From assembly GCA_000277545.1 (NCBI GenBank), contig AKXM01000055.1, forward strand, positions 248,001 to 312,000: 64,000 bases of DNA. The letters run 5' to 3'. Each line of letters begins with the position of its first letter. The stretch's first letter is position 1. Made by a program: the position numbers and the translations under genes. Of this stretch, positions 22,620 to 34,259 are shown piece after piece. The DNA is from Enterobacter sp. Ag1 (GTDB lineage: Bacteria > Pseudomonadota > Gammaproteobacteria > Enterobacterales > Enterobacteriaceae). The notes beneath the pieces are model-generated. The model searched no databases, was not told the DNA's origin, and was given only the letters and a program-made list of their open reading frames with translations.

Positions 22620-23375
22620 AGGGCCTTTCAGCCACTGCCACAGGCGCCCGAGGGTTTCATAGCCCACGCGCTCGCTGTGCATCAGCCATACCGGGTCGGG
22701 GATAGCCTTTTCCCACGGATTCAGCGGAGAGGTTATCGCCAACTGGTTAGCCGGGGCAGGGAGAGGATGCAGCCCGGCCCGAGTGAAGAAGATCATCGCC
22801 CGTGGCAGGTGAGAAGCTGACGTCACCAGAATAAACGGCTGCTGGCCTATCAGCTTCGCGACGGCATGGGCTTCCTCTTCTGTGTCTTTTGGTGTGTCCA
22901 GCGTAATGATGTCGTCTCTGGCAACGCCGAGGCTTTCCGCAACCCTGGCACCAGCTTCTGCGGTACTGACGGGGTTGGTCATTGCTCTGGCTCCGGTAAA
23001 GATAAGTTTTGCCCCCGGATTGAGCTGTTTCAGACGAATCGCTTCGGCGAGTCGCGGTAAACTGTTGTCGATCAGATTTGAGCTGGGGGCCCAGTCCGGG
23101 TTCCAGGTATAACCGCCGCCCAGCACAACGATGTAGCGGGCGTTGTCTCCGTGTTGGCGAGTGGCGTAGGTGTCTTCGATAGGCTTTAGCATCCAGTCTG
23201 CGACGGGCTGCAGGCTAATCAGAAAAAGCACCAGCCAGCTGGCCGTGAGTAGCCTTTTGGCCGTTTTTTGCCAGCGGGTAAACCACAGCAGTGCCAGAGC
23301 CACGCCCATGGTTAACAGCAGGAATGGCAGGGGAAGCAGCAGCCCGCCAATGATTTTTTTCAGTATAAAAAGCAT
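22596..23375 (-). CDS. elyC: ElyC, DUF218 envelope biogenesis factor
   Basis: An inner-membrane DUF218 protein needed in E. coli for normal peptidoglycan synthesis at low temperature, probably through undecaprenyl-phosphate lipid use. The 259 residues equal the E. coli length. Two N-terminal membrane segments (about residues 10-55) precede the periplasmic DUF218 domain, marked by YIVVLGGGYTWNP and VTSASHLPRAM. The ATG at 23375 gives the start MLFILKKIIGG; a longer frame to 23441 adds 22 unlikely residues. It is transcribed alone against its neighbours and overlaps the end of ycbJ. Confidence 0.93.
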   Translation of the reverse strand: MLFILKKIIGGLLLPLPFLLLTMGVALALLWFTRWQKTAKRLLTASWLVLFLISLQPVADWMLKPIEDTYATRQHGDNARYIVVLGGGYTWNPDWAPSSNLIDNSLPRLAEAIRLKQLNPGAKLIFTGARAMTNPVSTAEAGARVAESLGVARDDIITLDTPKDTEEEAHAVAKLIGQQPFILVTSASHLPRAMIFFTRAGLHPLPAPANQLAITSPLNPWEKAIPDPVWLMHSERVGYETLGRLWQWLKGPSGEPGQQ

Positions 23376-23507
23376 GAAATTCGGATCCTTTTTAACCATC
23401 CAGCAGGTAAACCCCCGTGATATTACACCAGATGGGTTCATTCTCGTCCCGCCTGTGCCAAAATAGCGGTTTTGTCAGATGACCTCTTTTGCCACGGAGC
23501 TGTACCC

Positions 23508-24284
23508 ATGGGTGACCGCAATTTTGACGATATTGCCGAGAAGTTTTCGCACAATATCTATGGCACAACCAAAGGCCAGTTGCGGCAGGCGATTCTCTGG
23601 CTGGATCTGGATGCTTTTCTGGCGACACAGCCCGCAACCTTAAAGGTGTTGGACGCCGGCGGTGGGGAGGGGCAAACGGCCACCCGTTTTGCTGAGCGAG
23701 GGCATGAGGTCGTGCTTTGCGATGTGTCCGCCGAAATGATTGCGCGTGCAAAAATGCTCGCTCAGGAGAAAGGTGTGAGCGACAACATGCATTTTGTACA
23801 ATCTGCCGCTCAGGATATGGCTCAACATTTGGAAAGCCCGGTTGATCTGATATTGTTTCATGCGGTGCTTGAGTGGGTCACCGATCCTCAGGCCGTGCTA
23901 AAAGCGCTTTGGGATTGTTTGCGTCCCGGCGGCACTTTGTCGCTAATGTTCTACAATGCAAACGGCCTGCTGATGCGAAACATGTTTGTCGGAAACTTCG
24001 AATATGTACTGCAGGGGATGAAAAAAAATAAGCGCAAAACCCTTTCGCCCGACAATCCGCTGCAGCCAGAACAGGTTTATCACTGGCTGGAGCAAATTGG
24101 CTGGCAAATTACCGGTAAAACCGGCGTGCGGGTGTTTCACGATTACCTGCGAGATAAACACAAACAACGAGATGGTTTTGACGATTTGCTGACGCTGGAG
24201 ACGCGTTATTGTCGGCAGGAGCCGTTTATCAGTCTCGGCCGCTATATTCACGTAACCGCGTTTAAGCCGCAGAGCCAAGGATAA
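23508..24284 (+). CDS. cmoM: CmoM, tRNA 5-carboxymethoxyuridine methyltransferase
   Basis: Methylates the carboxymethoxyuridine at the wobble position of certain tRNAs, using S-adenosylmethionine (formerly SmtA). The product is 258 residues (E. coli 261). The class I methyltransferase motif I is VLDAGGGEGQTA (about residue 47); motif post-I ends in VVLCDVSAEM, and LILFHAVLEW is motif IV. The ATG at 23508 follows GGAG and gives the homologous start GDRNFDDIAEKF. It lies three bases before mukF, so it is the first gene of the cmoM-mukFEB operon, as in E. coli. Confidence 0.95.
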   Translation: MGDRNFDDIAEKFSHNIYGTTKGQLRQAILWLDLDAFLATQPATLKVLDAGGGEGQTATRFAERGHEVVLCDVSAEMIARAKMLAQEKGVSDNMHFVQSAAQDMAQHLESPVDLILFHAVLEWVTDPQAVLKALWDCLRPGGTLSLMFYNANGLLMRNMFVGNFEYVLQGMKKNKRKTLSPDNPLQPEQVYHWLEQIGWQITGKTGVRVFHDYLRDKHKQRDGFDDLLTLETRYCRQEPFISLGRYIHVTAFKPQSQG

Positions 24285-24287
24285 ATT

Positions 24288-25610
24288 ATGAGTGATTTTT
24301 CCCAGACAGTGCCTGAACTGGTTGCCTGGGCCAGGAAAAATGATTTTTCGATCTCGCTACCGACGGAGCGCCTGACGTTTTTGCTGGCCGTGGCCACCTT
24401 AAACGGCGAGCGCCTTGATGGCGAGCTGAGCGAGGGAGAGCTGATTGATGCGTTTCGTCACGTCAGCGATGGTTTTGAACAAACGAGCGAAACCATCAGC
24501 GTGCGCGCGAACAACGCCATCAACGATATGGTCCGTCAGCGTTTGCTCAATCGCTTTGTCAGCGAGCTAACCGAAGGCAATGCCATTTATCGCCTGACGC
24601 CTCTGGGGATTGGCATCACTGACTACTACATTCGCCAGCGTGAGTTTTCCACGCTGCGTCTGTCTATGCAGCTTTCTATCGTTGCGGGCGAGCTTAAGCG
24701 CGCCGCTGATGCGGCCGATGAAGATGGCGATGAATTTCACTGGCACCGCAATGTTTATGCGCCGCTCAAATATTCCGTGGCGGAGATTTTCGACAGTATC
24801 GATCTTACCCAGCGCATTATGGACGAGCAGCAGCAGCAGGTAAAAGATGACATTGCCCAACTGCTGAACAAAGACTGGCGGGCGGCGATTTCAAGCTGTG
24901 AACTGCTGTTGTCAGAGACATCCGGCACGCTACGTGAACTGCAGGATACGCTCGAAGCCGCGGGGGATAAGCTGCAGGCCAACCTGTTGCGCGTTCAGGA
25001 CTCAACCCTGGGGCGCGACGATCTTCACTTTGTAGACCGCCTTGTGTTCGACCTGCAAAGCAAACTCGACCGCATTATCAGCTGGGGCCAGCAGGCCATT
25101 GACCTGTGGATTGGCTACGACCGCCACGTGCATAAATTTATCCGTACCGCTATCGATATGGATAAAAACCGCGTCTTTGCTCAGCGTCTGCGCCAGTCGG
25201 TGCAAAGCTACTTCGATGCGCCATGGGCGCTGACCTACTCCAGCGCCGATCGCCTGCTGGATATGCGTGACGAAGAGATGGCACTGCGGGATGAAGAGGT
25301 CACCGGCGAGTTGCCAAGTGAACTCGAGTTTGAAGAATTTAACGAAATTCGTGAACAGCTGGCGGCGCTGATTGAAGCGGCGCTGCAGGTCTACAAAACC
25401 CAACAAGCTCCTCTTGATTTGGGCGTTGTGGTACGTGACTACCTCGTGCAATACCCGCGCGCGCGTCACTTCGACGTGGCGCGTATTGTTGTAGACCAGG
25501 CGGTGCGTCTGGGCGTAGCGGAAGCGGATTTCACAGGATTGCCGGCTAAGTGGCAAACCATTAACGATTACGGAGCCAAGGTACAGGCGCATGTCATCAA
25601 CAAATATTGA
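24288..25610 (+). CDS. mukF: MukF, kleisin subunit of the MukBEF condensin
   Basis: The kleisin that bridges the MukB heads and binds MukE in the chromosome-organising condensin. The 440 residues match E. coli MukF. An N-terminal winged-helix dimerisation domain (about residues 1-110) is followed by a long helical middle region with heptad-like stretches and a C-terminal winged-helix domain that contacts the MukB head. The last 20 bases overlap mukE. Together with mukE and mukB it forms a tightly coupled cluster. Confidence 0.97.
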   Translation: MSDFSQTVPELVAWARKNDFSISLPTERLTFLLAVATLNGERLDGELSEGELIDAFRHVSDGFEQTSETISVRANNAINDMVRQRLLNRFVSELTEGNAIYRLTPLGIGITDYYIRQREFSTLRLSMQLSIVAGELKRAADAADEDGDEFHWHRNVYAPLKYSVAEIFDSIDLTQRIMDEQQQQVKDDIAQLLNKDWRAAISSCELLLSETSGTLRELQDTLEAAGDKLQANLLRVQDSTLGRDDLHFVDRLVFDLQSKLDRIISWGQQAIDLWIGYDRHVHKFIRTAIDMDKNRVFAQRLRQSVQSYFDAPWALTYSSADRLLDMRDEEMALRDEEVTGELPSELEFEEFNEIREQLAALIEAALQVYKTQQAPLDLGVVVRDYLVQYPRARHFDVARIVVDQAVRLGVAEADFTGLPAKWQTINDYGAKVQAHVINKY

Positions 25611-26307
25611 ACAAGTGATGCCGGTTAAACTGGCACAGGCGCTGGCCAACCCTCTTTTTCCTGCGCTCGACAGCCAGCTGCGCGCCGGGCGTCATATTGG
25701 CCTCGAAGAGCTGGACAACCACGCCTTCTTGATGGATTTCCAGGAATATCTGGAAGAGTTTTACGCGCGCTATAACGTGGAACTCATCCGTGCGCCAGAA
25801 GGATTTTTCTATCTGCGTCCACGTTCCACCACGCTAATCCCTCGTTCTGTGCTCTCCGAGCTGGATATGATGGTGGGCAAAATTCTGTGCTACCTCTATC
25901 TCAGCCCGGAACGTCTGGCCAACGAAGGGATCTTCACCCAGCAGGAGCTTTATGACGAGCTGCTAACGCTGGCGGATGAAAACAAGCTGCTGAAGCTGGT
26001 GAACAACCGCTCCACCGGGTCCGACCTTGACCGACAAAAGCTGCAGGAGAAAGTGCGTGCTTCACTGACTCGCCTGCGCCGTCTCGGCATGATCTGGTTT
26101 ATGGGCCACGACAGCAGTAAATTCCGCATCACCGAATCGGTCTTCCGCTTCGGCGCCGATGTGCGCACCGGCGATGACCCGCGCGAAGCTCAGCTGCGCA
26201 TGATTCGCGACGGCGAAGCCATGGCGGTCGAAAGTCGCCTGCAGCTCAATGATGAGAGCGATGAGCCACAACCAGGACTGGATAACGCGGAGGATGAACA
26301 AGAATGA
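25591..26307 (+). CDS. mukE: MukE, condensin accessory subunit
   Basis: A small winged-helix protein that binds MukF and regulates DNA loading by MukBEF. The 238 residues compare with 234 in E. coli; the extra residues are in the acidic C-terminal tail. The N-terminal region ([22 protein letters not shown]) is almost identical. It overlaps mukF by 20 bases and mukB by four (ATGA), so all three subunits are translationally linked, fitting a fixed-ratio complex. Confidence 0.97.
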   Translation: MSSTNIEQVMPVKLAQALANPLFPALDSQLRAGRHIGLEELDNHAFLMDFQEYLEEFYARYNVELIRAPEGFFYLRPRSTTLIPRSVLSELDMMVGKILCYLYLSPERLANEGIFTQQELYDELLTLADENKLLKLVNNRSTGSDLDRQKLQEKVRASLTRLRRLGMIWFMGHDSSKFRITESVFRFGADVRTGDDPREAQLRMIRDGEAMAVESRLQLNDESDEPQPGLDNAEDEQE

Positions 26308-29300
26308 TTGAACGCGGAAAATTTCGCTCGCTGACGCTGGTTAACTGGAACGGTTTCTTCGCGCGTACCTTCGATCTCGATGAGCTGGTCACCACGCTTT
26401 CCGGGGGCAACGGGGCGGGTAAGTCCACCACTATGGCGGCTTTCGTCACGGCGCTTATCCCGGACTTAACCTTGCTGCACTTCCGCAACACCACGGAGGC
26501 GGGGGCCACCTCAGGCTCTCGCGATAAAGGTCTTCACGGCAAGCTGAAAGCCGGCGTGTGTTACTCCACGCTGGACGTCATCAACTCGCGCCATCAGCGC
26601 GTTGTAGTGGGGGTTCGTCTGCAGCAGGTCGCCGGGCGCGACCGTAAAGTCGATATTAAACCCTTTGCAATTCAGGGCTTGCCAACCTCGATTCAGCCGA
26701 CGCAGTTACTGACTGAAACGCTGAATGAACGTCAGGCTCGCGTACTCAGCCTGCAGGAGCTTAAGGATAAAGTTGAAGCCATTGAAGGCGTGCAGTTCAA
26801 ACAGTTCAACTCCATTACCGACTACCACTCGCTGATGTTCGATCTGGGCATTGTTGCCCGTCGCCTGCGCAGCGCCGCAGACCGTAGCAAATACTATCGC
26901 CTGATTGAAGCCTCGCTGTACGGCGGTATTTCCAGCGCGATCACCCGTTCTCTGCGTGATTACCTGCTGCCGGAAAACGGCGGCGTGCGTAAAGCCTTCC
27001 AGGACATGGAAGCGGCGCTGCGTGAAAACCGCATGACGCTGGAAGCGATTCGCGTCACCCAGTCCGACCGTGATTTGTTTAAGCACTTAATCTCGGAAGC
27101 GACTGACTATGTGGCGGCAGACTACATGCGCCACGCCAACGAACGACGTATCCACCTGGATAAAGCGCTGGAATTTCGTCGCGAACTGTTGATTAGCCGC
27201 CAGCAGCTGGCCGCCGAACAATATAAGCACGTTGATATGGCGCGCGAGCTGGGTGAACACAGCGGTGCGGAAGGCGATCTGGAAACGGATTACCAGGCCG
27301 CAAGCGATCACCTGAATCTGGTGCAAACGGCGATTCGCCAGCAGGAAAAGATCGAGCGCTACGAAGCTGACCTCGACGAGCTGCAAATTCGTCTTGAAGA
27401 GCAAAATGAGATCGTTGCCGAAGCGCACGAGCAGCAGGAAGAAAACGAGGCCCGGGCCGAAGCCGCCGAGCTGGAAGTGGATGAGCTGAAGAGTCAGCTT
27501 GCCGATTACCAGCAGGCGCTGGACGTGCAGCAGACCCGCGCTATTCAGTATCAGCAGGCGCTTCAGGCGCTGGAGCGTGCTCGTGAGCTTTGCCATCTGC
27601 CGGATTTAACCGCCGACAGCGCCGATGAATGGCTGGACACTTTCAAAGCGAAAGAGATCGAGGCAACCGACAAGCTGCTGTCTCTTGAACAGAAAATGAG
27701 CGTGGCTCAGGCGGCGCATAGCCAGTTCGAACATGCTTACCAACTGGTAACGGCGATCAGTGGCCCGGTGAGCCGCAGCGAAGCCTGGGACACCGCGCGT
27801 GAATTACTGCGCGACAGTAGCAACCAGCGCCATCTGGCCGAACAGGTCCAGCCGCTGCGTATGCGTCTCAACGAGCTGGAACAGCGCCTGCGAGAACAGC
27901 AGGAAGCTGAGCGCTTGCTCGCTGACTTCTGTAAACGCCAGGGCAAACAGTTCGATCCGGAAGAGCTTGAAGCGCTGCATGAGGAGCTGGAAGAGCGCAT
28001 CGGCGCGCTGCAGCAAACCGTAGCCGAAGCAAGCGAGCAGCGCATGGCGCTGCGTCAGGAGCTGGAACAAATTCAGGCCAGCATCAAAACGCTGAACCTG
28101 CGCGCGCCAAGATGGATTGCGGCGCAAACCAGCCTGACTCAGCTGTGCGAGCAAAGCGGCGAGCAGTTCGAAGCCAGCCAGCAGGTGACTGAGTACATGC
28201 AGCAACTGCTGGAGCGCGAGCGCGAATCCACCGTTGAGCGTGACGAAGTCGGGGCGCGTAAACGTGCCGTAGATGACGAAATCGAACGTCTCAGCCAGCC
28301 TGGCGGTGCCGAAGACCCGCGCCTCAACGCGCTGGCCGAACGTTTTGGCGGCGTGCTGCTGTCTGAAATTTATGACGATATCGGTCTCGAAGATGCACCG
28401 TACTTCTCCGCGCTGTATGGTCCATCCCGTCACGCCATCGTGGTGCCCGATCTTTCTTTAGTACGCGAACAGCTGGAAAATCTGGAAGATTGCCCGGAAG
28501 ACCTGTACCTGATTGAAGGGGACCCGTCTTCGTTCGATGACAGCGTGTTTACCGTTGAAGAGATGGGTACGGCGGTACTCGTCAAAACCGCTGAACGTCA
28601 GTGGCGCTATTCGCGTCTGCCGGAGCTGCCGCTGTTTGGCCGTGCCGCGCGTGAAAACCGCCTTGAAGCGTTGCATAACGAACGTGAGTCACTGGCCGAG
28701 CGCTTCGCCACGCTTTCTTTCGATGTGCAGAAAAACCAGCGCCTGCACCAGTCGTTTAGCCGCTTTATCGGCCAGCATCTGGGCGTGGCGTTTGAAGACG
28801 ATCCTGAGGCGGAAATTCGCCACCTCAACAGCCGTCGCGGCGAGATTGAGCGGGCGATCAACAACCACGAAAATGACAATCAGCAGCAGCGCCAGCAGTT
28901 TGAGCAGGCAAAAGAGGGCGTGGCCCAGCTTAACCGCCTGTTGCCGCGCATTAGCCTGCTGAATGACGAAACGCTGGCCGATCGCTGCGATGAAATCCAG
29001 GAGCGCCTGGATGAAGCCGAAGAATCAGCTCGCTTTATTCACCAGCACGGCAACCAGTTAATCAAACTGGAAGGCGTTGCCAGCGTGCTGCAGAGCGACC
29101 CTGAACAGTTCGAGCAGCTTAAAGACGACTACGCTCACGCGCAGCAAATACAGCGTGATGCCCGTCAGCGCGCGTTTGCGCTGACCGAAGTCGTGCAGCG
29201 TCGCGCCCACTTCAGCTACAGCGATTCTGCCGCTATGCTGGACGGCAACAGCGACCTGAATGAGAAGCTGCGCCAGCGTCTGGAACAGGCTGAAGTGGAG

Positions 29301-30761
29301 CGAACGCGTTCCCGTGAAGCGCTGCGCCAGCATGCCCAGCAGCTGGGTCAGTACAACCAGCTTCTGGCGTCGCTGAAAAGTTCGTTTGATACCAAAAAAG
29401 AACTGCTGACGGATCTGCATAAAGAGCTGCAGGATATCGGCGTTCGTGCAGATACCGGGGCTGAGGAAAGAGCTCGTGCGCGCCGCGATGAGCTGCATAC
29501 CGCGCTCAGCAACAACCGCTCGCGCCGTAATCAGCTTGAGAAGCAGCTGACTTACTGCGAAGCGGAGATGAACAACCTGACCCGCAAGCTGAAGCAGCTG
29601 GAGCGTAGTTACTTTGAAATGCGCGAGCAGGTTGTGACGGCGAAAGCAGGCTGGTGCGCCGTCATGCGTATGGTGAAAGACAACGGCGTTGAGCGCCGCC
29701 TGCATCGTCGTGAGCTGGCTTATCTCTCCGGGGACGATCTGCGCTCCATGTCGGATAAGGCGTTGGGTGCACTGCGCCTGGCGGTGGCCGACAACGAACA
29801 TCTGCGTGACGTACTTCGTCTGTCGGAAGATCCTAAGCGCCCTGAACGTAAGATCCAGTTCTTCGTCGCGGTTTATCAGCATCTGCGCGAGCGTATTCGC
29901 CAGGACATCATTCGTACCGACGATCCGGTTGAAGCCATCGAGCAGATGGAAATTGAACTGAGTCGCCTGACGGAAGAGCTGACTTCACGCGAGCAGAAAC
30001 TGGCGATCAGCTCCCGCAGCGTGGCGAACATCATTCGCAAGACGATCCAGCGCGAGCAGAACCGTATTCGCATGCTCAACCAGGGCCTGCAAAGCGTCTC
30101 CTTCGGTCAGGTGAAGAGCGTTCGTCTGAACGTCAACGTGCGCGAGGCTCACGCAACGCTGCTGAACGTACTTTCCGAGCAGCATGAGCAGCATCAGGAT
30201 CTGTTCAACAGCAATCGCCTGACCTTCTCCGAAGCGTTAGCGAAGCTTTATCAGCGCCTTAACCCGCAGATCGACATGGGCCAGCGCACGCCGCAGACCA
30301 TCGGCGAAGAGCTGCTGGATTACCGTAACTACCTGGAAATGGAAGTTGAGGTAAACCGTGGTTCAGACGGCTGGCTGCGTGCAGAGAGCGGGGCGTTGTC
30401 CACCGGGGAAGCTATCGGGACCGGGATGTCTATCCTGGTGATGGTTGTTCAGAGCTGGGAAGATGAGTCGCAGCGCCTGCGTGGGAAAGACATTTCCCCT
30501 TGCCGCCTGCTGTTCCTTGACGAAGCGGCGCGACTGGATGCCAAGTCCATCGCCACGCTGTTTGAGCTGTGTGAACGTCTGGAAATGCAATTAATTATTG
30601 CGGCTCCAGAAAACATCAGCCCGGAAAAAGGCACCACCTATAAGCTGGTGCGTAAGGTCTTCCAGAACAGCGAGCACGTTCACGTTGTTGGCCTGCGTGG
30701 CTTTGCAGCCCCGGCGCTGCCAGAGCCGCAGCAGGGTTCGGAAACGGCTGACGCCTCGTAA
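26304..30761 (+). CDS. mukB: MukB, SMC-like ATPase of the MukBEF condensin
   Basis: The motor of the enterobacterial condensin that compacts and segregates the chromosome and works with topoisomerase IV. The 1485 residues (E. coli 1486) have the SMC plan. Walker A GNGAGKST is at residues 35-42, long coiled coils flank a central hinge (about residues 645-805), and a C-terminal head carries the signature [12 protein letters not shown] and Walker [12 protein letters not shown]. Several Q- and E-rich stretches mark the coiled coils. It overlaps mukE by four bases and ends in a clear terminator. Confidence 0.98.
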   Translation: MIERGKFRSLTLVNWNGFFARTFDLDELVTTLSGGNGAGKSTTMAAFVTALIPDLTLLHFRNTTEAGATSGSRDKGLHGKLKAGVCYSTLDVINSRHQRVVVGVRLQQVAGRDRKVDIKPFAIQGLPTSIQPTQLLTETLNERQARVLSLQELKDKVEAIEGVQFKQFNSITDYHSLMFDLGIVARRLRSAADRSKYYRLIEASLYGGISSAITRSLRDYLLPENGGVRKAFQDMEAALRENRMTLEAIRVTQSDRDLFKHLISEATDYVAADYMRHANERRIHLDKALEFRRELLISRQQLAAEQYKHVDMARELGEHSGAEGDLETDYQAASDHLNLVQTAIRQQEKIERYEADLDELQIRLEEQNEIVAEAHEQQEENEARAEAAELEVDELKSQLADYQQALDVQQTRAIQYQQALQALERARELCHLPDLTADSADEWLDTFKAKEIEATDKLLSLEQKMSVAQAAHSQFEHAYQLVTAISGPVSRSEAWDTARELLRDSSNQRHLAEQVQPLRMRLNELEQRLREQQEAERLLADFCKRQGKQFDPEELEALHEELEERIGALQQTVAEASEQRMALRQELEQIQASIKTLNLRAPRWIAAQTSLTQLCEQSGEQFEASQQVTEYMQQLLERERESTVERDEVGARKRAVDDEIERLSQPGGAEDPRLNALAERFGGVLLSEIYDDIGLEDAPYFSALYGPSRHAIVVPDLSLVREQLENLEDCPEDLYLIEGDPSSFDDSVFTVEEMGTAVLVKTAERQWRYSRLPELPLFGRAARENRLEALHNERESLAERFATLSFDVQKNQRLHQSFSRFIGQHLGVAFEDDPEAEIRHLNSRRGEIERAINNHENDNQQQRQQFEQAKEGVAQLNRLLPRISLLNDETLADRCDEIQERLDEAEESARFIHQHGNQLIKLEGVASVLQSDPEQFEQLKDDYAHAQQIQRDARQRAFALTEVVQRRAHFSYSDSAAMLDGNSDLNEKLRQRLEQAEVERTRSREALRQHAQQLGQYNQLLASLKSSFDTKKELLTDLHKELQDIGVRADTGAEERARARRDELHTALSNNRSRRNQLEKQLTYCEAEMNNLTRKLKQLERSYFEMREQVVTAKAGWCAVMRMVKDNGVERRLHRRELAYLSGDDLRSMSDKALGALRLAVADNEHLRDVLRLSEDPKRPERKIQFFVAVYQHLRERIRQDIIRTDDPVEAIEQMEIELSRLTEELTSREQKLAISSRSVANIIRKTIQREQNRIRMLNQGLQSVSFGQVKSVRLNVNVREAHATLLNVLSEQHEQHQDLFNSNRLTFSEALAKLYQRLNPQIDMGQRTPQTIGEELLDYRNYLEMEVEVNRGSDGWLRAESGALSTGEAIGTGMSILVMVVQSWEDESQRLRGKDISPCRLLFLDEAARLDAKSIATLFELCERLEMQLIIAAPENISPEKGTTYKLVRKVFQNSEHVHVVGLRGFAAPALPEPQQGSETADAS

Positions 30762-30788
30762 ACCAGCGCTACTGGATGCGATATTATC

Positions 30789-30815
30789 AAGCGGGCTAAG
30801 GCCCGCTTTTTCTTT
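30789..30815 (+). terminator. Rho-independent terminator after mukB
   Basis: The 8-bp stem AAGCGGGC (30789-30796) / GCCCGCTT (30801-30808) is followed by a T-rich tail. Confidence 0.92.
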
Positions 30816-30943
30816 GTCGCGAACAGTCTTAATCTTTAATTTTCTTTACATTTTGTCAGGCAAATGGTTTTTACTGTTTATATACTAGTGGTGAATACTT
30901 CCCGCCTTTGACGGTGAGCACAGTAATAAACAGGGGGCAAGGG

Positions 30944-32782
30944 ATGTTGCTTAGAAAAGCTAAAGATTTTCGATTATCGGCAGTCGGTTACTGCCTGGCG
31001 CTCAGTTTCGCTCCGCTGTTTGTGGCCCAGGCCGACGAGCCTGCCGTCGTTCCCTCCGACAGTTCTGCTTTCCAGACCGATCGGCCCACGGAACTCAATC
31101 AGCCTTTGGCGCAGTCTACGGCGACGGCCACGATGGCCGGAACTTTGCCAACAAACACCTCCACGATGTCGGCGGCACAAAGCCGGTCGCAGCTTATTGC
31201 GGGCCTGCCTGCGGGCTACACGCCGGTTTATCTCAACGCCCTGTCGGCCTTCTATGCTGCGCGTGACATGAAGCCGATGTGGGAAAACCGCGATGCGGTT
31301 AAGGCCTTTCAGCAACAGCTGGCGGAAGTGGCCATTGCCGGAATACAGCCGCAGTTTAACCAGTGGGTTGAGCTGTTGACCGATCCCGCAGTGACCGGTA
31401 TGGCACGCGATGTGGTGCTTTCCGACGCCATGATGGGTTACCTGCAGTTCGTTTCGGGCATCCCGATTGACGGCAATCGCTGGCTTTATAGCAGCACGCC
31501 TTACAAGTTAAAAACGCCGCCCCTGTCGGTGATTAACCAGTGGCAGGTCGCCGTTGATCAGGGCTCTCTGGTGAACTTTATCGACAGCCTTGCGCCTCAG
31601 CATCCGCAGTATGCCCAGCTGCATCAGTCGCTGATTCATCTGTTGGCTGATACCCGTCCGTGGCCGCAGATGGCCGGCAAAGAGACATTAAGGCCAGGGC
31701 AGTGGAGCAACGACGTGGGGGCGCTGAGAGAAATTCTTGCCCGAACCGGAATGCTTCAGGACAAGCCATCGGGGGTGACCAGCGTGGCTGATGTCACCGT
31801 AAGCCCGTCCGCGATTAACGTCGAGGACGCGTCTCCTCAGGCTGGCAAGAAAAAATCTCAGGTTGCCGCCCGCGGCGTTTATAGCCGAGATCTGGTCGAT
31901 GGCGTGAAACGCTTCCAGCAATGGCAAGGGTTAGGCTCGGACGGTGCGATTGGCCAACTGACGCGCGACTGGCTTAACGTCACGCCTCAGCAGCGTGCAG
32001 CCCTGGTAGCATTGAATATTCAACGTTTACGCCTGCTGCCGGATAAACTTGAGACCGGCATTATGGTGAACATTCCTAACTATTCGCTGGTGTATTACCT
32101 TAACGGGAACGAGGCGCTGGCTTCTCGCGTTATCGTTGGGCGCCCGGATCGTAAAACCCCGATGATGAGCAGCGCGCTGAACAACGTTGTGGTTAACCCA
32201 CCGTGGAACGTGCCGCCAACGCTGGCGCGAAAAGATATTTTGCCAAAGGTTCGCCAGAATCCGGGTTACCTGGAACAGCACGGCTATAGCGTGATTCGCG
32301 GCTGGAGCAACAATGCGGAGATGATCGATCCGTGGCGCGTAGACTGGTCGACGATCACCGAGAATAATCTGCCGTTCCGCTTCCAGCAGAAGCCCGGCAC
32401 GCAGAACTCGCTTGGACGCTACAAGTTTAATATGCCGAGTTCTGACGCCATCTACCTGCATGACACGCCCAATCATAACCTCTTCCAGAAGGATGCAAGG
32501 GCGCTGAGTTCAGGCTGTGTACGCGTCAACAAGGCGTCTGAGCTGGCAAATATGCTGCTGCAGGATGCCGGATGGAATGATTCCCGTATATCCAGTACCT
32601 TGCAGGAAGGGAACACTAAATACGTCAATATCCGGCATAACATTCCGGTTAATCTCTACTATCTGACCGCATTTGTCGGAAAAGATGGCCGCACCGAATT
32701 TCGTACAGATATTTACAATTATGATCTCACCGCGCGATCTGGCGCACAAAACCTCGCAAAAGCCGGGTTATTAATCCGCTAA
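30944..32782 (+). CDS. ldtD: LdtD (YcbB), L,D-transpeptidase
   Basis: A periplasmic enzyme that forms 3-3 (mDAP-mDAP) cross-links in peptidoglycan; in E. coli it supports envelope repair and beta-lactam bypass. The product is 612 residues (E. coli 615). A signal peptide (about residues 1-29, ending near AQADEP) precedes a scaffold domain and a peptidoglycan-binding domain (about residues 310-345, [17 protein letters not shown]). The YkuD catalytic domain contains the HDTPNHN and SSGCVRV motifs, with nucleophile C525. The linker before residue 310 differs most from E. coli. I chose the ATG at 30944, just after an AGGGGG ribosome site; it gives MLLRKAKDF. Confidence 0.94.
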   Translation: MLLRKAKDFRLSAVGYCLALSFAPLFVAQADEPAVVPSDSSAFQTDRPTELNQPLAQSTATATMAGTLPTNTSTMSAAQSRSQLIAGLPAGYTPVYLNALSAFYAARDMKPMWENRDAVKAFQQQLAEVAIAGIQPQFNQWVELLTDPAVTGMARDVVLSDAMMGYLQFVSGIPIDGNRWLYSSTPYKLKTPPLSVINQWQVAVDQGSLVNFIDSLAPQHPQYAQLHQSLIHLLADTRPWPQMAGKETLRPGQWSNDVGALREILARTGMLQDKPSGVTSVADVTVSPSAINVEDASPQAGKKKSQVAARGVYSRDLVDGVKRFQQWQGLGSDGAIGQLTRDWLNVTPQQRAALVALNIQRLRLLPDKLETGIMVNIPNYSLVYYLNGNEALASRVIVGRPDRKTPMMSSALNNVVVNPPWNVPPTLARKDILPKVRQNPGYLEQHGYSVIRGWSNNAEMIDPWRVDWSTITENNLPFRFQQKPGTQNSLGRYKFNMPSSDAIYLHDTPNHNLFQKDARALSSGCVRVNKASELANMLLQDAGWNDSRISSTLQEGNTKYVNIRHNIPVNLYYLTAFVGKDGRTEFRTDIYNYDLTARSGAQNLAKAGLLIR

Positions 32783-32831
32783 ACGCAACATTTCTAATGA
32801 ATTAGTGGTCGTATAAAATGTAAAACGCAGC

Positions 32832-32851
32832 CGGGCCCTCTGCAGGGCCCG
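32832..32851 (+). repeat. GC-rich inverted repeat after ldtD
   Basis: CGGGCCC (32832-32838) is inverted as GGGCCCG (32845-32851) around TCTGCA. It lacks a T-tract, so it may be a weak or rho-assisted terminator or an mRNA-stabilising hairpin. Confidence 0.55.
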
Positions 32852-32966
32852 CCGTTGCTGGGTTTTATCGTGCCTTGACTCCCCGGATTCGGGCAGTTAT
32901 GGTGCGATGGCTGTGCGCAAAAGTGCATATTAAACCATCATTTTATTACCTGTAGACCTGGATATC

Positions 32967-33515
32967 ATGGACAAATTTGACGCTAATCGCCGCAAGCTAC
33001 TGGCTTTGGGGGGCGTGGCTTTCGGTGCCGCTCTCATGCCTTTGCCGTCGTTTGCCACCCTCTCGACACCACGCCCGCGTATTTTGACTCTCAATAACCT
33101 GCATACTGGAGAGTCACTGAAAGCTGAGTTTTTTGATGGCAGAGGCTATATTCAGGATGAATTAGCAAGGCTTAATCATTTCTTCCGGGACTACCGGGCG
33201 AACAAGATTAAATCCATCGATCCTTCCCTGTTCGACCAACTCTATCGCCTGCAGGGGCTTTTGGGGACTAACAAACCGGTCCAGCTGGTTTCTGGCTACC
33301 GTTCCATCGACACCAATAATGAACTCCGTGCTCACAGCCGAGGTGTGGCGAAAAAAAGCTACCACACCAAAGGCCAGGCGATGGATTTCCATATTGAAGG
33401 CGTTTCGTTAAGCAATATTCGCAAAGCAGCATTATCTATGCGGGCAGGTGGTGTAGGATACTACCCCAGCAGCGACTTTGTGCATATTGATACCGGGCCG
33501 GTAAGGCACTGGTAA
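32967..33515 (+). CDS. mepK: MepK (YcbK), peptidoglycan 3-3 cross-link endopeptidase
   Basis: A murein hydrolase of the M15 family that in E. coli cleaves mDAP-mDAP bonds, the type made by LdtD. The 182 residues equal the E. coli length. A Tat-type signal (NRRKLLALGG at residues 7-16) exports it folded. The zinc site is seen in KKSYHTKGQAMDFHI (His and Asp ligands) and FVHIDTGP (third ligand). It lies 184 bases after ldtD in the same direction, so maker and cutter of the same bond are neighbours. Confidence 0.95.
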   Translation: MDKFDANRRKLLALGGVAFGAALMPLPSFATLSTPRPRILTLNNLHTGESLKAEFFDGRGYIQDELARLNHFFRDYRANKIKSIDPSLFDQLYRLQGLLGTNKPVQLVSGYRSIDTNNELRAHSRGVAKKSYHTKGQAMDFHIEGVSLSNIRKAALSMRAGGVGYYPSSDFVHIDTGPVRHW

Positions 33516-33554
33516 AACAACGGAATCCGGCTTTGTTGTCGGTAATGGAGCAGC

Positions 33555-34202
33555 ATGAACTATCACATTATTCCGGTCACGGCTTTTGCCCAGAACTGTT
33601 CTCTTATTTGGTGCGAGGAAACGCAGCAGGCAGCGCTGGTGGATCCCGGCGGCGATGCGGCGCGCATTAAGCAAGAAGTGGCGCAAAAAGGCGTGCAGAT
33701 TAGCCAAATTCTGTTGACGCATGGTCATCTCGATCACGTCGGCGCGGCGGCTGAGCTGGCGGCACATTACGGCGTGCCCGTTGTGGGGCCGGAAAAAGAA
33801 GATGAGTTCTGGCTGCAGGGACTGCCGCAGCAAAGCCGGATGTTTGGCCTCGACGAGTGTCAGCCTTTGACGCCGGACCGCTGGTTAAACGAAGGGGAAT
33901 GTGTTTCCGTAGGGAATGTAACTTTACAGGTGTTGCATTGTCCGGGGCATACGCCTGGTCATATCGTTTTCTTCGATGCGGCCTCTCGTTTACTGGTTTC
34001 GGGCGATGTTATCTTTAAAGGCGGAGTGGGGCGCAGCGATTTCCCGCGTGGTGACCATGCGGCGTTGATTGATTCGATCAAACGTAAGCTGCTGCCGCTG
34101 GGGGATGATGTGACCTTTATTCCCGGCCACGGCCCAATGTCTACGCTGGGTTACGAGCGCCTGCATAATCCGTTTTTGCAGGATGAGCAGCCGGTCTGGT
34201 AA
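33555..34202 (+). CDS. gloC: GloC (YcbL), type II glyoxalase
   Basis: A metallo-beta-lactamase-fold hydrolase that cleaves S-lactoylglutathione, the second step of methylglyoxal detoxification. The 215 residues match E. coli YcbL. The metal-binding THGHLDHVG motif is at about residues 55-63, with further ligands in HCPGHTPGH and [12 protein letters not shown] and the final PGHGP. It lacks the C-terminal extension of classical GloB, as expected for this short family. It follows mepK by 39 bases and converges on aspC at a shared terminator. Confidence 0.94.
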   Translation: MNYHIIPVTAFAQNCSLIWCEETQQAALVDPGGDAARIKQEVAQKGVQISQILLTHGHLDHVGAAAELAAHYGVPVVGPEKEDEFWLQGLPQQSRMFGLDECQPLTPDRWLNEGECVSVGNVTLQVLHCPGHTPGHIVFFDAASRLLVSGDVIFKGGVGRSDFPRGDHAALIDSIKRKLLPLGDDVTFIPGHGPMSTLGYERLHNPFLQDEQPVW

Positions 34203-34213
34203 AACGGGTTTCA

Positions 34214-34248
34214 AATAAAAAAAGAGCCGCTTATGCGGCTCTTTTGCT
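34214..34248. terminator. Bidirectional terminator between gloC and aspC
   Basis: AAAGAGCCGC (34221-34230) and GCGGCTCTTT (34235-34244) form a perfect 10-bp stem. A-runs before it and T-runs after it supply a U-tract on both strands for the two convergent genes. Confidence 0.93.
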
Positions 34249-34259
34249 ATGCGTGGTGA

